Notes: generated from the sequence alone by a model not told the origin. Shown: positions 19,302-32,468, numbered from the stretch's first letter. The stretch: 64,000 nucleotides of DNA from Bog-756 sp963841885 (GCA_963841885.1 CAWJEK010000021.1:62001-126000), one strand, 5' to 3'. A program made the numbers and translations.

Positions 19302-20281
19302 TCAGGGCTCGGGGAGCAGGGGGCCGAGCAGGCGGTCGGCCGCCTCGTAGGGGTCGAGCGATCCGTCGGCCAGTGCGGCCACCACCGCCGACGCGCCCTC
19401 GTCGGCCACCAGGTCGTCGATCCGCTCCTCCACCCGGGCCACCAGGATCTGATGGAACTCGCGGGCCAGGCGCGCCCGGCGCGAGGCCTCGAGGGCCCCG
19501 GTGGCCATCAGGTGGGCCCGATGGTCGCCGATGGCCGTCCACAGGTCGTCGACGCCGTCGCCGGAGGACGCCACCGTCTCCACGATCGGCGGTCGCCACC
19601 CGCCCAGCTGGGTCAGATCGAGCATCTGGTCGAGGTCGCGCCGCGTCTCGGCGCGCTCCGGGCCGGTCGGCCTTGTTGATCACGAAGAGGTCGGCGATCT
19701 CGAGCAGACCGGCCTTGTTGGCCTGGATGGCGTCGCCCCAGCCGGGGTTCACCACGACGATGGTGGTGTCGGTGGCCGCCGCCACCGACACCTCCTGTCT
19801 GGCCGACCCCCACCGTCTCGAGCAGCACGACCGGGACGCCGACCGCCGACAGGACCCGCACGGCGTCGGGCACGGCCACCGCCAGGCCCCCCAGGTGCCC
19901 GCGGGTGGCCATGGAGCGGATGAACACCTTGTCGTCGAGGGCGTGGTTCTGCATGCGCACCCGGTCGCCGAGGATGGCTCCCCCCGAGAACGGGGACGAC
20001 GGGTCGATGGCCAGGACGGCCACCCGGTCGGAACCGTCGAGGCCACGCTCGCGGGCCCGCGCGATCAGCTGGTCGGTGAGGGTGGACTTCCCCGCCCCGG
20101 GGGCCCCGGTGATGCCCACCGTGTAGGCCTGGTCCGGCGAGCGGTAGGCGATGGCGGCCACGGCCCGGGACCCGGCCCCGCCCCGCTCGACGAGCGACAG
20201 GAGGCGGGGCAGCGCCACCCGGTCGCCCGAACGGGCGGCGTCGAACAGCGTCGCGGGATCGGCGTCTCGGCGGGCGGGCAT
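19302..20281 (-). CDS. meaB: methylmalonyl-CoA mutase-associated GTPase MeaB (two frameshifts)
   Basis: Starts MPARRDADPATLFDAARSGD. It shows the SIMIBI-class P-loop GAPGAGKSTLTDQL, AVLAIDPSSPFSGGAILGDR, FIRSMATRGHLGG, VNPGWGDAIQANKAGLLEIAD and the G4 motif NKADRPG. Frames break near 19803 and 19668; the corrected protein is about 325 aa, normal for MeaB/ArgK. It loads and protects the B12 cofactor of methylmalonyl-CoA (or related) mutases. No mutase gene lies in the window. Confidence 0.9.
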
Positions 20282-20341
20282 GGACGAAGGAGCGTATCCG
20301 GGAGGGGGGCCGGGTGTCAGACCCGGACCGGGTCCGGCGAT

Positions 20342-21621
20342 CTAGTCCCGGATCACTTTGGCCCCGAGGGCGACGAGCTTGCCGTCCAGGTCCTCGTAGC
20401 CGCGGTCGATGTGGTGGGCGTCGCTGATGACCGTCTCGCCGTCGGCCACCAGGCCGGCCAGCACCAGGGCCGCCCCGGCCCGGACGTCGTGGGCCCGCAC
20501 CGGGGCCCCCGACAGGCGGTCCACTCCCCGGACGACCGCGTGGTGGCCCTCGGTGCGGATGTCGGCGCCCATCCGCCGGAGCTCCTCGACGTAGCGGAAC
20601 CGCCCGAAGAAGAGATTCTCGGTGACGATGCCCACGCCGTCGGCCACCGTCAGGAGGGTGACGAACAACGGCTTGTAGTCGGTGGCGAACCCCGGGTACG
20701 GAGGGTGGCCACGTCGGTCGACCGCAGACGACCCCGTCCCACCGCCGAGGCCCGCAGGCCCTCGGGCTCGAAGGAGAGCTCGATGCCGGTGGCCGTCAGC
20801 TTCCGCAGCAGCATGTCCATGTGCTCGGGACGGCCGTCCTCGACGGTCACCTCGCCCCCGGTCAGGCCGGCCGCCACCAGGAAGGTGGCCACCACCAGCC
20901 GGTCGGGGATGACCGCGTGGGTGGCCGGTTCGAGGTGGTCGACGCCCTCGACCTCGATGCGCGACGTGCCGGCACCGGTGATCCGGGCGCCCATGGCGTT
21001 GAGGAAGTCGGCGAGGTCGGAGACCTCCGGCTCGCGGGCGGCGTTCTCGATGACCGTGGTCCCCTTGGCCAGCACGGCGGCCATCAGCACGTTGTCGGTG
21101 CCGGTGTGGCTCGGGTACTCGAGGACGACCCGGTTCCCGACCAGTCGGGGCGTGGCGCCCACGCTGGAGGACACCCGGCCCTCCACGTTGCCGTGGGACG
21201 AGGTGAACTCCGCGCCCAGCGTCTCGAGGGCCCGCAGGTGCATGTCGATGGGTCGGGGCCCGAAGTCGTCGCCGCCCGGCATGGACACCCGGGCCCACCC
21301 GCAGCGGGCCAGCAGTGGCCCGAGGACCACGACCGACGCCCGCATCTTCTCGACCAGCTCGTAGGGGGCCTCGGGGGTCAGTTCGGCCGGGGTGGACACC
21401 ACCAGCTCGTCAGGGCGCCCCCCGCGGGAGACGGTCGCGCCCATCGACTCCAGCACCTCGGCCATGATGTCGACGTCGGAGATGCGGGGCACGTTGGTCA
21501 GGACGTGGTCGCCCTCGGCCAGCAGGCAGGCGGCCATGAGCTTCAGGACGGAGTTCTTGGCGCCCCCGGCCCGGACGGTGCCCGACAGCGGCCCGCCGGG
21601 GGTGACGACGATGCGGTCCAC
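20342..21621 (-). CDS. murA: UDP-GlcNAc 1-carboxyvinyltransferase MurA, Cys-to-Asp type (one frameshift)
   Basis: Starts at GTG 21621 (MDRIVVTPGGPLSGTVRAGG) with Lys22 in GGAKNSVLK. The active-site loop, PGGCxIG in E. coli, is PGGDDFGPRP here, with Asp118 at the Cys115 position. In M. tuberculosis and chlamydiae this change keeps activity but removes the target of fosfomycin. Other MurA blocks are EYPSHTGTDNVLMAAVLAKG and DRGYEDLDGKLVALGA. One base is missing near 20700 (ATL/PYPGFATDYKP). First committed step of peptidoglycan synthesis. Confidence 0.93.
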
Positions 21622-21791
21622 GGCAACAGTATGGCCGCTTCGGGCGCCCGTCCCCGGAGATGCCCGGCCCCGGCCGTCCCCGGGGCCGTGGGCCCTGGTC
21701 ACCGGGTCGGGTCCGGAGGCCGGGGCCGAACGGGGCGTCCCGGGTCCGTCGGTTCCGGTCGCCCTGCGGTCAGGAACTATCGTCGGGGGAC

Positions 21792-22786
21792 GTGAACGCC
21801 ACCCCGCAGGCACCCGACCGCAATCTGGCCATGGAACTCGTCCGGGTCACCGAGGCCTCGGCCCTGGCCGCGTCCCGGTGGATGGGCCGGGGCGACAAGA
21901 ACGGGGCCGACGGCGCCGCCGTCAACGCCATGCGCGTCGTCCTGTCGTCGATCGCCATGGACGGCACGGTCGTGATCGGCGAGGGCGAGAAGGACGACGC
22001 CCCCATGCTCTTCAACGGTGAGCGGATCGGCGACGGCAGCCCGCCGAAGACCGACATCGCCGTCGACCCCATCGACGGCACCACCTCGACCGCCCTCGGC
22101 CGGGGCGGCGCCCTGGCGGTGATCGCCGTCTCCGAGGAGGGCACCATGTTCGATCCGGGCCCGTGCGTCTACATGGAGAAGCTGGCCGTCGGGCCGCGGG
22201 CCGTCGGCGCCATCGACATCACCCGGCCCATCCGCGACAACCTCGACGCCGTGGCCAAGGCGAAGGGGACATCGGTGCGCGACCTCACCGTCGTGATCCT
22301 GGACCGGCCCCGGCACGAGGAGCTGATCGCCGAGGTGCGGTCCACCGGGGCACGGATCCGGCTCATCACCGACGGGGACGTGGCCGGGGCCATCGCCACC
22401 TCCTGGCCCGATACCGGCGTCGACCTGCTGGTGGGGGTGGGCGGCACCCCCGAAGGCGTGATCACGGCGGCCGCCCTCAAGTCGATGGGCGGCGAGATCC
22501 AGGGCCGGCTCTACCCCGCGACGAGGGTGAGAAGCAGGCCGCGCTCGACCTCGGCTACGACCTCGACGCCGTGCTCACCACCGACGACCTGGTGAAGGGG
22601 GACAACTGCTTCTTCGCCGCCACCGGGATCACCGACGGCGAACTCCTCCAGGGCGTCCGCTACGACGAGTTCGGGGCCAACACCCAGTCCCTGGTGATGC
22701 GGTCCAAGTCCGGTACCGTGCGGCTCATCGACGCCCGCCACCCGCTCCACAAGCTCTCCGAGTACAGCGCCATCGAGTTCGGCTGA
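21792..22786 (+). CDS. glpX: class II fructose-1,6-bisphosphatase GlpX (one frameshift)
   Basis: Starts GTG 21792 (NATPQAPDRNLAMELVRVTE). Signatures are VIGEGEKDDAPMLFNGE and AVDPIDGTTSTALG, the metal/phosphate-binding core of the Li-sensitive phosphatase superfamily, then VGVGGTPEGVITAAALKSMG and FFAATGITDGELLQGV. One C is missing near 22517 (LYPRDEGEK). Dephosphorylates fructose-1,6-bisphosphate for gluconeogenesis; actinobacteria commonly rely on this class alone. It is divergent from murA. Confidence 0.93.
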
Positions 22787-22869
22787 CCGCGATCGGCCCA
22801 CCCGGGGGCGGCGGCGATCCGGCGGGGCCTCCCGATGGCCGTGCCGACGTCCGCACTACGGTCTCGACC

Positions 22870-23067
22870 ATGGGTGCCCTGGGCTACGCGATGCTACGGA
22901 AGTACGGACTGACCCTGATCGGGATCGTCCTGCTCGTGGTGACGCTGTTCCTCCCCCACGGCTCCACCCGCACGTGGCTCACCGTGCTCGCCTTCCTGCT
23001 GGTCGTCGCCCAGACGGTGCTGAACGCGGTCGGCGCCCGGCGGGGGCGGACGACCCCCGACGGTTGA
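22870..23067 (+). CDS. small two-helix membrane protein
   Basis: 65 residues: GLTLIGIVLLVVTLFLPHG and TVLAFLLVVAQTVLNAVG form two membrane helices, followed by a basic tail (ARRGRTTPDG). Starts at ATG 22870, 83 nt after glpX on the same strand. Not recognised; the compact hairpin topology and intact frame support a real gene. Confidence 0.55.
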   Translation: MGALGYAMLRKYGLTLIGIVLLVVTLFLPHGSTRTWLTVLAFLLVVAQTVLNAVGARRGRTTPDG

Positions 23068-23098
23068 ACCGACCGGACGGTACCCGGCGGCGGGCCGG

Positions 23099-24094
23099 TC
23101 AGCCGTTCGAGGACGAGACGCTCCCGGAGGCGCTTCCTGATATCGACTCGTCGCAGGTGATCCCGTCCGAGTCGGCCTGGCAGCTCCCGCCGGAGTCGAT
23201 CTGGTCGGCGGGTGGCGGGGTGACGTCGACCGGCACGCCGTAGTTCGAGAGGTCGAGCGTGAGGGTGAGGGTGAGGGGTGGTCTCACCCCGGGATCCTCC
23301 GACTTCGTCGTACCCGGCTCGGTCGGGATCTTGTGCAGGCTGAGCGCGAAGCTCAGCCGGCGCAGGAGGCCCGCCGGGTCGACCCAGAAGTCGACGCCGA
23401 TCGTGGTGCCCCCGAGGGACTGCTCGGCCTGGGCCACCTGCGCGTGGTCGATGCCCAGGCTGGAGACCGGGAGCTGCGAGCGGTAGTGGGTGGTGGCGAC
23501 ACCGCCGATGGACGCCGGACCGAGATCCGCGGTGGCCGTGGCCTGCGACTGCAGGAGGTGCAGGAGGGCTTCGGGACTGGGAGGCCCGGGCGAGCCGAAG
23601 GTCAGACCGTTCAGCAGCCCCCACGCGCTGCCCCCGGTCCACGTCGTCCTCGACCACAGGTCGGCGCCGGGCAGGGTCGATCCGCTGACGGGTGCGCCCA
23701 CGACCGACATCCTGATGTACTCGTCGTGGCCGTCGATGATCTCGCTCGACTGGATGTCGGTGGCGTCCACCTTGAAGTCCGTCGTCATCTGGCCGAGGCC
23801 GGACCTCCACGAGAAGGCGCCCTGGTCGGTCAGGACCAACTGGTACCCGTCGCCCGTGTGTTCGCCCACCGAGGTCGAGACGTCCGCCGAGCCGGCGGCC
23901 ACGGTGGCCCGGTAGGCCGCCAACGTCACCGAAGCGGGAGCGTTCGCCCGGCTACCCGTCGCGGGAGCCGGAGCCGTCGCCTGGCTCCCCCCGCCGCACG
24001 CCGTCGCCACCACGGCGACCAACACCACGCCCGCCGCGGCCGCCACCCGCCCGCGTCCTCGGACCCGCCTCCGCTCCGCACCGCACCGTGGCAT
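23099..24094 (-). CDS. LppX/LprG-like secreted lipoprotein
   Basis: 331 residues from ATG 24094. Signal peptide VAAAAGVVLVAVVATAC with lipobox Cys33, then an Ala/Pro/Thr linker and a long domain with alternating beta character (YQLVLTDQGAFSW, DATDIQSSEIIDGHDEYIRM, VDFWVDPAGLLRRLSFAL, PLTLTLTLDLSNYG). This resembles the LppX/LprG half-barrel lipoproteins that carry lipids to the actinobacterial envelope. Assignment is by pattern and composition. The C-terminus (DSGGSCQADSDGITCDES) has two Cys that may pair. It converges with the small membrane protein gene. Confidence 0.6.
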   Translation of the reverse strand: MPRCGAERRRVRGRGRVAAAAGVVLVAVVATACGGGSQATAPAPATGSRANAPASVTLAAYRATVAAGSADVSTSVGEHTGDGYQLVLTDQGAFSWRSGLGQMTTDFKVDATDIQSSEIIDGHDEYIRMSVVGAPVSGSTLPGADLWSRTTWTGGSAWGLLNGLTFGSPGPPSPEALLHLLQSQATATADLGPASIGGVATTHYRSQLPVSSLGIDHAQVAQAEQSLGGTTIGVDFWVDPAGLLRRLSFALSLHKIPTEPGTTKSEDPGVRPPLTLTLTLDLSNYGVPVDVTPPPADQIDSGGSCQADSDGITCDESISGSASGSVSSSNG

Positions 24095-24229
24095 CACGTC
24101 GACCTTTCGCCACCGTGGACGATATCGCGACGTCGGCGGCGCGACCCTCGGGGATCGGTCCCGGATCCGCAACAGCCGTCGCCCGCGGATCCGGGCGGTC
24201 CGCGCCGTTCGGGCCGCCGGTCGGTCGGC

Positions 24230-24731
24230 TCAGGCGGCGGTGGCGGCCGAGGCGTCGACCGCCTCGAGGCGCACCTGCGCCCGCAGCACGGCCGCTTCGG
24301 CCTCGACCAGCTCGGGGTCGCTCTCCTCACCCTCGGCCGGAGCCCGGTTGGGCGATCCCCCGAGTTCGGCCACGCGGGCCTCGGCGGCCTCGAGCGCCAC
24401 CCGGGCCCGGTCGACGTCGATCTCCTCGGCCAGCTCGGCCACCCCGATGAGCAGGGTCACCCGGGTCCCGGTGCGCGTCGCCGTCGTCGTCGAGCGGCAC
24501 GCCCTGTTCCACCTGGGTGAAGCCGCCGTGGACGGCGATCCGCACGTCCTCCCCCTCGGGACGGGCCACCCGGACCACTCCGGGCTGGACGGTTCCCACC
24601 AGGGGCGTGTGGCCGGCCAGGAAGGTGACGTCACCCTCCCCCGTGCGGAGGACGACCTCGGAGGCCATGTCCCGTAGCAGGATGCGTTCGGGGGTGACCA
24701 GGTTGATCTGGAAGAGCGAGTCGTCGGCCAT
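24230..24731 (-). CDS. atpC: ATP synthase epsilon subunit (one frameshift)
   Basis: Starts MADDSLFQINLVTPERIL, the usual epsilon N-terminus, followed by GDVTFLAGHTPLVGTVQPG and VHGGFTQVEQG. After a frame change near 24475 comes TLLIGVAELAEEIDVDRARVALEAAEARVAEL, the helical C-terminal hairpin that can inhibit rotation. The tail is longer than typical (AEGEESDPELVEAEAAVLRAQ). Last gene of the atp operon, 12 nt after atpD. Confidence 0.92.
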
Positions 24732-24743
24732 CGGGGGCCCCGG

Positions 24744-26189
<1,446 letters not shown>

Positions 26190-26262
26190 GAGCGTCGGGC
26201 TCCCTTGCGGTCGTCTGGTCCTGCGGTGGTGGATACGGCGGTCGTTGCGGCGGTGGACACGG

Positions 26263-27243
26263 TCAGACCGTCGTTTCGATGACGAGGCCGCCCTCGTCAC
26301 CTTCGGCCCCGGCCCGCAGCGCCTCGGCACCGCCGACGATCTCCATGATCTCGGTGGTGATGGTGTCCTGGCGGGCACGGTTCATGATCCGTGAGTACTT
26401 CTTGATGAGCTCGCCGGCGTTCTCGGTGGCGGCGGCCATGGCCCGCTGGCGGGCGGTGAGCTCGGAGGCCGACGCCTCGAGCAGGGCGGCGAAGATCTCC
26501 GTCTCGGCCGCCCGGGGGGCGAGGTCGACGAGCAGGACGGCGGCGTCGGGCTCGAACTCGGTGTAGCCCAGTCGCACCCCGTCGTCGTGGGGGGCGATGT
26601 TGCGGCTCACCCCGTTCTCGTGCTCGTGGTCGGCCTTCTGCTCGGCGTCCCGGGGGTCGACGAGGGGGAGGAGCTGGCGCACCTCCACCTTCTGGGTGCC
26701 GGCGCTGATGAAGCGGGTCGACACGATCAGGACCTGGTCGACCTCGCCGTTGACGAACGGGGTCACCGCGGCGCCGGCCACCTCGCGGGCGTCGGCGAAA
26801 CTCGGGCGTTCGCTCATGCCGAGGAAGGAGCGCTCGACGTCGACGCCGCGGAACCGGAAGTAGCCCTGGGCCTTCTTCCCCACCGTCACGAGGCGCGCCT
26901 CGACGCCGTTGGCGGACTGCTCGGCCAGCAGCCGCTCGGTGGCCCGGAACACCGAGGTGTTGTAGCCGCCGCACAGGCCGCGGTCGGCCACCACCGTGAG
27001 CACCAGCACCCGGGAGACCTCGTCGGGCGTGCCGAGCAGCCGACCGGCGGCCGCGGGGTCGCCGAGGGCGGTCTCCAGGACGATGCGGGCCATGCCCTCC
27101 TGGTACGGCCGGGAGGCGGCGATGCGACCCTGGGCGCGCACGATCTGCGACGCGGCGATGAGCTCCATCGCCTTGGTGATCTTCTGCGTCGATCGGATGC
27201 TCCGGATCCGTCGACGGAGGATGCGCTCCTGGCCACCTGCCAT
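26263..27243 (-). CDS. atpG: ATP synthase gamma subunit
   Basis: 326 residues: N-terminal coiled helix RRRIRSIRSTQKITKAMELIAASQI and C-terminal ASELTARQRAMAAATENAGELIKKYSRIMNRARQ form the rotor shaft. The central domain carries VLTVVADRGLCGGYNTSVFR. An acidic insertion with DAEQKADHEHENG (around residue 200) is longer than in E. coli, as in other actinobacteria. Starts 3 nt after atpA ends. Confidence 0.97.
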   Translation of the reverse strand: MAGGQERILRRRIRSIRSTQKITKAMELIAASQIVRAQGRIAASRPYQEGMARIVLETALGDPAAAGRLLGTPDEVSRVLVLTVVADRGLCGGYNTSVFRATERLLAEQSANGVEARLVTVGKKAQGYFRFRGVDVERSFLGMSERPSFADAREVAGAAVTPFVNGEVDQVLIVSTRFISAGTQKVEVRQLLPLVDPRDAEQKADHEHENGVSRNIAPHDDGVRLGYTEFEPDAAVLLVDLAPRAAETEIFAALLEASASELTARQRAMAAATENAGELIKKYSRIMNRARQDTITTEIMEIVGGAEALRAGAEGDEGGLVIETTV

Positions 27244-27246
27244 CGG

Positions 27247-28762
<1,516 letters not shown>

Positions 28763-28770
<8 letters not shown>

Positions 28771-29717
28771 CGGTTGCTTCCCTTCGTGTTGGGGTTCCTG
28801 GAATCCTGTAGGCCTCCTCGGAGGCGAGGACGTGCTCCTTCAGTTCGTCGAGGCGGTGACGCGTGCTGGAGTCCACCAGCAGGTCGCCCACCTGGACGAT
28901 CACGCCACCGAGCAGCGACGGGTCGACGGTCACCTGGAGATCGACCGGGTTGCCCGTCAGGTGACTCAGCACGTCGGCTGAGGCCGCGCTGCTGGTCGTC
29001 ACCGACGACGTCCGCCGCCGACACCCGGGCCACGCGCCAACCCCGGGCCTTGGCGGCGTCCTCGACCAGGGTGTCGAGGGTGGCCACGATGTCGCGGGCC
29101 CGCCCGCCCCGGGCGGCATAGGTGGCGATGCGCACCGTCTCGGGCAGGGTCTTGCCCTCGAGCAGGCGGGTGATGACCTCCTGGCGGACGACGACGGGGA
29201 GGTCGCGGTCGCCGAGGGCGTGGCGCAGCGCCCGGTTGGCCTCGATGGTCCGGGCGAACCGGAACAACTGGTCCTCGATCTCCTCGAGCTGGGCCACCGT
29301 GCAGCCTTCGAAGACGGCGGCGGCGTAGCCGGAGACACGGTTGCGCGAGCCCAGGCGCCCGAGGATCTCCTCGTCGAAGGGTTCGGCGGCCGTGGCGGCC
29401 GCCCGCGTCGAGAGGTGCTCGAGCCGGCCACCCATCCACCGGAAGGACGAGACCAGCTCGCCGGCCGGCACGACCGACACCGCCTGGTGGACCAGCCGGG
29501 CCACCTCGGGTCGCGCCTTGCCCTCGAGCAGGTGGTCGAGCACCGACCGGCGGGCGGCGACCGGGACGGACCCGTCGTTGACCGCCAGCAGGAGGGCGTT
29601 GTTGCCCTCCACGATGTCGGCGAAGGCGTAGAGCTGCGCGCCGGCGTCCTCCAGCCCGCCGTCGGCGGACAGTGACTCCTCCATCGCGGCCAGGTAGCCC
29701 TGGAGGGCAGGGTTCAC
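28763..29717 (-). CDS. atpH: ATP synthase delta subunit (one frameshift)
   Basis: Starts GTG 29717 (NPALQGYLAAMEESLSADGG), overlapping the atpF stop by 4 nt (GTGA). About 318 residues: a helical N-terminal domain followed by a second delta-like half ending ADVLSHLTGNPVDLQVTV, DPSLLGGVIVQVGDLLVDSS and TRHRLDELKEHVL. The frame breaks near 28983. It is longer than the ~180-aa E. coli delta, as in mycobacteria, where the subunit is extended. Links F1 to the peripheral stalk. Confidence 0.92.
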
Positions 29718-30262
29718 CGGGCGCCCCCGGCACCGGCCGCGGCACCCGTGCTCTCGGACCGCACGGCGGCGATGGCCTCGTCGATGAGGTCCTGGTGGTC
29801 GGTGGCGTTGATCTCCCGTCCGATGACCCGCTCGGCGGCGGCCAGGACGATCTCGCCCACCCGGGCGGTCACCTCTTCGACGGCGGCCTGACGGGCCACG
29901 GTCACCTCGGCGTCGGCCTGGGCCACGATCCGGTCGTGGATGGCCTGGCCCTCGGCGGTGGCGCCGGTGACGATCTGGTCGGCCGTCGTCTGGGCCTGGG
30001 AGACGATCTCACGTGCCTGCGTCCGGGCCTGCTCGAGCACCGAGCGGCGCTCGGCGTCGGCCTCCTCGGCGTCCGCCTTGGCCTTGTCGGCGGCCTCGAG
30101 CTCGCCACGGATCTGCTCCTGTCGCTCGGTCAGCGCGGCGTTCAACGGCGGCAGGACGTACTTCGTGATCACGTACAGCACGATGAGGAACGCGATCAGG
30201 ACCACGAAGAACGTCCCGTTCGGGATGAGGAAGTTACTGGTGGCGATAGGCATGGTCGTCAT
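29714..30262 (-). CDS. atpF: ATP synthase b subunit
   Basis: 182 residues: one N-terminal membrane helix (GTFFVVLIAFLIVLYVITKYV) and a long charged coiled coil (ERQEQIRGELEAADKAKADAEEADAERRSVLE). Peripheral stalk of Fo. Ends in an Ala/Gly-rich tail. The 88-nt gap to atpE is the largest in the atpBEFHA run. Confidence 0.96.
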   Translation of the reverse strand: MTTMPIATSNFLIPNGTFFVVLIAFLIVLYVITKYVLPPLNAALTERQEQIRGELEAADKAKADAEEADAERRSVLEQARTQAREIVSQAQTTADQIVTGATAEGQAIHDRIVAQADAEVTVARQAAVEEVTARVGEIVLAAAERVIGREINATDHQDLIDEAIAAVRSESTGAAAGAGGAR

Positions 30263-30350
30263 CCTTGGTCGATCGATCGGTGGTGCCCGCGGACGTCACG
30301 CCCCCGGCGGCCGGGTCGGCCTCCGGACGGACGGCCCCGACGGGCGGGGC

Positions 30351-30614
30351 TCACTTGCCCAGCGAGAAGACGAACAGCGCGGCGAACACCAGGTTGATGA
30401 AGTACGCCGCCTCGCAGAGGCCGACGGTCAGGAACATGATGGTCGTCAGGCGACCCTGGGCCTCGGGCTGACGGGCCACGCCGGCGATCGTCTGGCTACC
30501 GGCCAGGCCGTCACCGATGGAGGCACCGACGGCGCCGCCGCCGAGGGCCAGGCCGGCGCCGATGAGGCCGCCGGCCGTCTTGATGGCGCTGGTGTAGTTG
30601 ACCGGATCTGACAT
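30351..30614 (-). CDS. atpE: ATP synthase c subunit
   Basis: 87 residues, two helices: the Gly-rich GAGLALGGGAVGASIGDG and the second with the ion-binding Glu68 in GLCEAAYFINLVFAALFVF, joined by the polar ARQPEAQ loop. No Gln/Ser signature for sodium coordination is evident, so protons are the likely coupling ion. Forms the membrane rotor ring. Confidence 0.97.
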   Translation of the reverse strand: MSDPVNYTSAIKTAGGLIGAGLALGGGAVGASIGDGLAGSQTIAGVARQPEAQGRLTTIMFLTVGLCEAAYFINLVFAALFVFSLGK

Positions 30615-30675
30615 GGGGACTGCTCCTTTGTTGAGGTGGTGGGTGGAAGGTCGGGCGGTGGACGGGCCGCGGGCC

Positions 30676-31470
30676 TCAGTGGGCCTCGTCGGGGGCCATC
30701 GCGGTGTCGAAGTAGAGGATGGTCAGGAGGGCGAAGATGAAGGCCTGGATGGCGCCGATGGCCATGTCGAACAGCTTCCAGACCACGGTGAACAGGGTCG
30801 ACAGCACGCCGCCGATGACGCCGAAGGAGCCGAACTTCCAGTCCACCAGGGCGGCCAGCAGGGCCAGCATCAGGCCACCGGCGAACAGGTTGCCGAACAG
30901 ACGGAGCGTCAGGGTGACCGGCTTGACCAGCTCCTCGATGCCGTTCATGAAGAGGTTGACGAAGAAGAGCTTCTTCGGGAACGGCTGGGCCACGTAGTGC
31001 CGGAAGTACCCCCGGACGCCCCGGTTCTTGATGGCGGCGCGGTGGACCATGACGATGACGTACAGGGCCATGGCCAGTGGAAGGTTGATGTCGCTGGTCG
31101 GCGCGGGCAGGAAGTCGATCGGTGCGCCGATCCCCAGTGCCTCGAAGAGGTTGCAGGTGAAGATGAAGATGAAGAGGGTGAGCGCCAGCGGCACCACCGC
31201 CGCACCACGGGGGCCGATCGAGTCGTTCACCTGGGTCTGGACGGCGTCGACCGCCATCTCCCACGCCAGCTGGAACTTGCCCGGCACGCCGCTGGTCACC
31301 CGGGAGCGCAGGACGAGGCCGAGGGTGATGACGATCAGCCCGGCGATGCACGTCGCCCAGACGATGTCCATGTTGACGGTGAGCGGGCCGATCTTGCGCT
31401 GCAGATGGAGGCCTGGGGTGATGTCGATGCCCACCAGCGGGGTCAGGAGACTGGATCCCATTGCGGTCAC
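30676..31470 (-). CDS. atpB: ATP synthase a subunit
   Basis: 264 residues, five to six membrane helices, with the essential Arg in PVTLTLRLFGNLFAGGLML. GTG 31470 overlaps the atpI-like stop by 4 nt (GTGA); an ATG 9 nt further in is an alternative start. Forms the ion half-channels against the c ring. Confidence 0.97.
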   Translation of the reverse strand: MTAMGSSLLTPLVGIDITPGLHLQRKIGPLTVNMDIVWATCIAGLIVITLGLVLRSRVTSGVPGKFQLAWEMAVDAVQTQVNDSIGPRGAAVVPLALTLFIFIFTCNLFEALGIGAPIDFLPAPTSDINLPLAMALYVIVMVHRAAIKNRGVRGYFRHYVAQPFPKKLFFVNLFMNGIEELVKPVTLTLRLFGNLFAGGLMLALLAALVDWKFGSFGVIGGVLSTLFTVVWKLFDMAIGAIQAFIFALLTILYFDTAMAPDEAH

Positions 31471-31964
31471 GCACCTCCACGGGCGTCGTCGGCGGTCTCG
31501 ACGGCGGACGGTGACACCACCGGCTCGTTGTCGTCGACCACGTTGGCGTTGATCACGTCGTCGACGGATGTCATGGGGCCCGACTTGGCCATCGAGCGGG
31601 CGACGTTGGCGATCAGCAGGACCTGGAAGGCGGCCAGGCCGCCGAGCACCCCGAAGCCGAGCGGCTTGGACACGAAGCAGAGGCCGAGGGCGATCACCGT
31701 GATGATGCCCATCCGGCCGAGGGTGTTGACGGCCAGCGGACGCTTGGGGTTGTCGACGTCCATGGCCGTCACCTTGTCGACCGACACTCCGACGAGCCGG
31801 AAGTTGACGAGGCCCATGGCCAGGCCGATGCAGGCACCGAGACCGACCAGCAGGTACCCGAAGGACACGGCGGCGACCAGGGCGGCGACCCCGACCACGA
31901 GGGCGGCGGCCGTCGTGCGTCGGGCGACGTCACCCACGTTGGGCAGGGAGAAGTGGGCGAACAC
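31467..31964 (-). CDS. atpI: ATP synthase subunit I (AtpI-like)
   Basis: 165 residues with four hydrophobic segments (AAALVVGVAALVAAVSFGYLL, GACIGLAMGLVNFRLVG, GIITVIALGLCFVS, GGLAAFQVLLIANVARSM), in the position of atpI directly before atpB. AtpI helps assemble the c ring or supports Mg transport. The C-terminal 40 residues are acidic and cytoplasmic. Sequence similarity is modest; position and topology carry the call. Confidence 0.8.
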   Translation of the reverse strand: MFAHFSLPNVGDVARRTTAAALVVGVAALVAAVSFGYLLVGLGACIGLAMGLVNFRLVGVSVDKVTAMDVDNPKRPLAVNTLGRMGIITVIALGLCFVSKPLGFGVLGGLAAFQVLLIANVARSMAKSGPMTSVDDVINANVVDDNEPVVSPSAVETADDARGGA

Positions 31965-31992
31965 GGTCAGTCCCCCGGTCCGGCGGTGGCGG

Positions 31993-32256
31993 TCACAGGT
32001 ACTTCCGGACGGTGGCGACGGCCATGCCCACGGCCAGCACGATCCCGACGGCCAGACCCACCAGCAGGAAGGCCGGGGAGTCGTGGGTCACGGCGTCGAG
32101 CGCCAGACCGGCACCCACCGTCACGGCCACGCAGAGCGCCATCGAGATCCCCAGGCCGAGGAAGGCGGTGGCCCCCGGGGACAGTCGGCGGTCCGCCGGT
32201 GCCCAGCGGTGCTCGGGCTCCTGTCCGTCCGCCGGGGGCGGGTTGGGTTCGTCCAT
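31993..32256 (-). CDS. atpZ: AtpZ/AtpI-family small membrane protein
   Basis: 87 residues: a Pro/Asp-rich N-terminus, then two helices (FLGLGISMALCVAVTVGAGL and AFLLVGLAVGIVLAVGMAVATV) with DAVTHDSPAF between them, the layout of AtpZ. First gene of the ATP synthase transcript, 28 nt before the AtpI-like gene. Confidence 0.75.
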   Translation of the reverse strand: MDEPNPPPADGQEPEHRWAPADRRLSPGATAFLGLGISMALCVAVTVGAGLALDAVTHDSPAFLLVGLAVGIVLAVGMAVATVRKYL

Positions 32257-32438
32257 CTCGGGTCCGGACCGCGTCAGTCGATGTGGGGAGGAGAGGCGTC
32301 ACGAGTGGAATCCGGGATCACGCAGGGGACGAGCTGGGAGTCGTCCGTGCGTCGTTGGCGAGGGTAGGCAGGCGGACGGCGCGACCCGACGGTGCGGACC
32401 CCTCCGAAGGGGTGGAAAGCCTGCAATTCACGTGGCGC

Positions 32439-32468
32439 ATCATCGCACTTTTACCCTGCTACCGGCAA
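32439..32468 (-). promoter_or_regulatory. possible promoter of the atp operon
   Basis: In the 271-bp gap between wecA and atpZ, the minus strand shows TTGCCG (32468-32463) and GATGAT (32444-32439) separated by 18 bp, in the only AT-rich part of the gap. A short stem, ACCCCT-CCGA-AGGGGT, lies downstream in the would-be leader (32397-32412). This is the only promoter-like match I see; the rest of the leader shows nothing. Confidence 0.35.
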
